Positions 63,943-64,000 of a DNA stretch of 64,000 nt are shown piece after piece (the stretch's first letter is position 1; the number at the start of each line of letters is the position of its first letter). The notes under the pieces were generated by a model, which was given only the letters and a program-made list of their open reading frames with translations, was not told the origin of the DNA and searched no databases. Origin of the DNA: Brachyspira hampsonii 30446 (GTDB lineage Bacteria > Spirochaetota > Brachyspiria > Brachyspirales > Brachyspiraceae); assembly GCF_000316195.1 (NCBI RefSeq), contig NZ_JH994111.1, positions 867,926 to 931,925 on the forward strand. The letters are read 5' to 3'. Both the position numbers and the translations under genes were made by a program.

Positions 63943-64000
63943 AATTTTTTATGACAAAGCTTGGGAAGATTATCTTTATTTTCAAAAGAACGATAAAAAA
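63935..64000 (+). CDS. Txe/YoeB-type toxin (5' part; cut by window edge)
   Basis: The 22 codons seen (MNKIFYDKAWEDYLYFQKND...) match the N-terminus of Txe/YoeB mRNA-cleaving toxins (AWEDYLYWQKTDKK pattern). It overlaps the antitoxin stop. YoeB toxins usually pair with a YefM-type antitoxin, so the DinJ-type partner is notable. The remainder is outside the window. Confidence 0.8.
   Translation, partial: MNKIFYDKAWEDYLYFQKNDKK

Noticed and set aside
1..64000. tRNA, rRNA, riboswitch or prophage genes
   Set aside because: No GC-rich cloverleaf-like or rRNA-like stretch, no recognisable aptamer and no phage genes were found by eye; a covariance search would be decisive.

Overview
The window is a very AT-rich stretch of a spirochaete chromosome, almost certainly Brachyspira. 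The main reasons are a Vsp-type surface protein gene (60826-61872), a relative of the spirochaete GreA N-terminal extension (29287-31494), many TPR and ankyrin proteins, and genes of an anaerobic lifestyle: a group B [FeFe] hydrogenase, an exported rubrerythrin and an iron alcohol dehydrogenase. No rRNA, tRNA, CRISPR array, prophage or intact insertion sequence was seen. All family names are from recognition of motifs by eye; no search was run.

Layout. 1-9.4 kb: pyrB (cut by the left edge) with an attenuator and a pyrL-like leader peptide, then dxs, an HD-type protein, a FecR-like protein, pbpC, and the rnc-rpe pair. 9.7-16.4 kb: rarD, two exported unknowns on the minus strand, and a four-gene run of spirochaete-type unknowns ending in rsmA. 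16.6-28 kb: pyk, a sodium-coupled transporter, a thioesterase, an M20 amidohydrolase, a radical SAM protein, a HEAT protein with a ParA-type ATPase, a cytidylate-kinase-like protein, PHP and TauE genes, and a lone hutI. 28-36 kb: two TPR proteins, an aminotransferase, exported rubrerythrin, ftsY and aroA. 36-49 kb, mostly minus strand: a glycosyltransferase, a DUF4132 protein, rlmN, an FmdB protein, an Rpn-type remnant, a large ankyrin protein, a xylulokinase-like kinase and nadK-recN; plsC is on the plus strand. 50-64 kb: hydrogenase, ankyrin, LamG/FnIII and TPR proteins, a decayed abgT-pepT pair, a MATE exporter, vsp, an alcohol dehydrogenase, and a RelB/DinJ-YoeB toxin-antitoxin pair cut by the right edge.

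Regulation is readable. Many genes have TTGACA/TATAAT-like promoters with 16-17 nt spacing, and several have clear intrinsic terminators. A few promoters sit so close to the start codon that the mRNA should be leaderless or nearly so. The most interesting control region is the pyrB leader, where a 50-codon reading frame runs through a terminator hairpin, the arrangement used for pyrBI attenuation in enteric bacteria.

Genome decay and small repeats are the second theme. A 276-bp element with 18-bp terminal inverted repeats lies exactly where the 5' part of abgT is missing; the adjacent pepT has an in-frame stop; an Rpn-type gene has lost its middle; and nadK is frameshifted in an A8 tract. Two repeat families (TIR elements, and an 81/82-bp palindromic element) occupy the long intergenic gaps.
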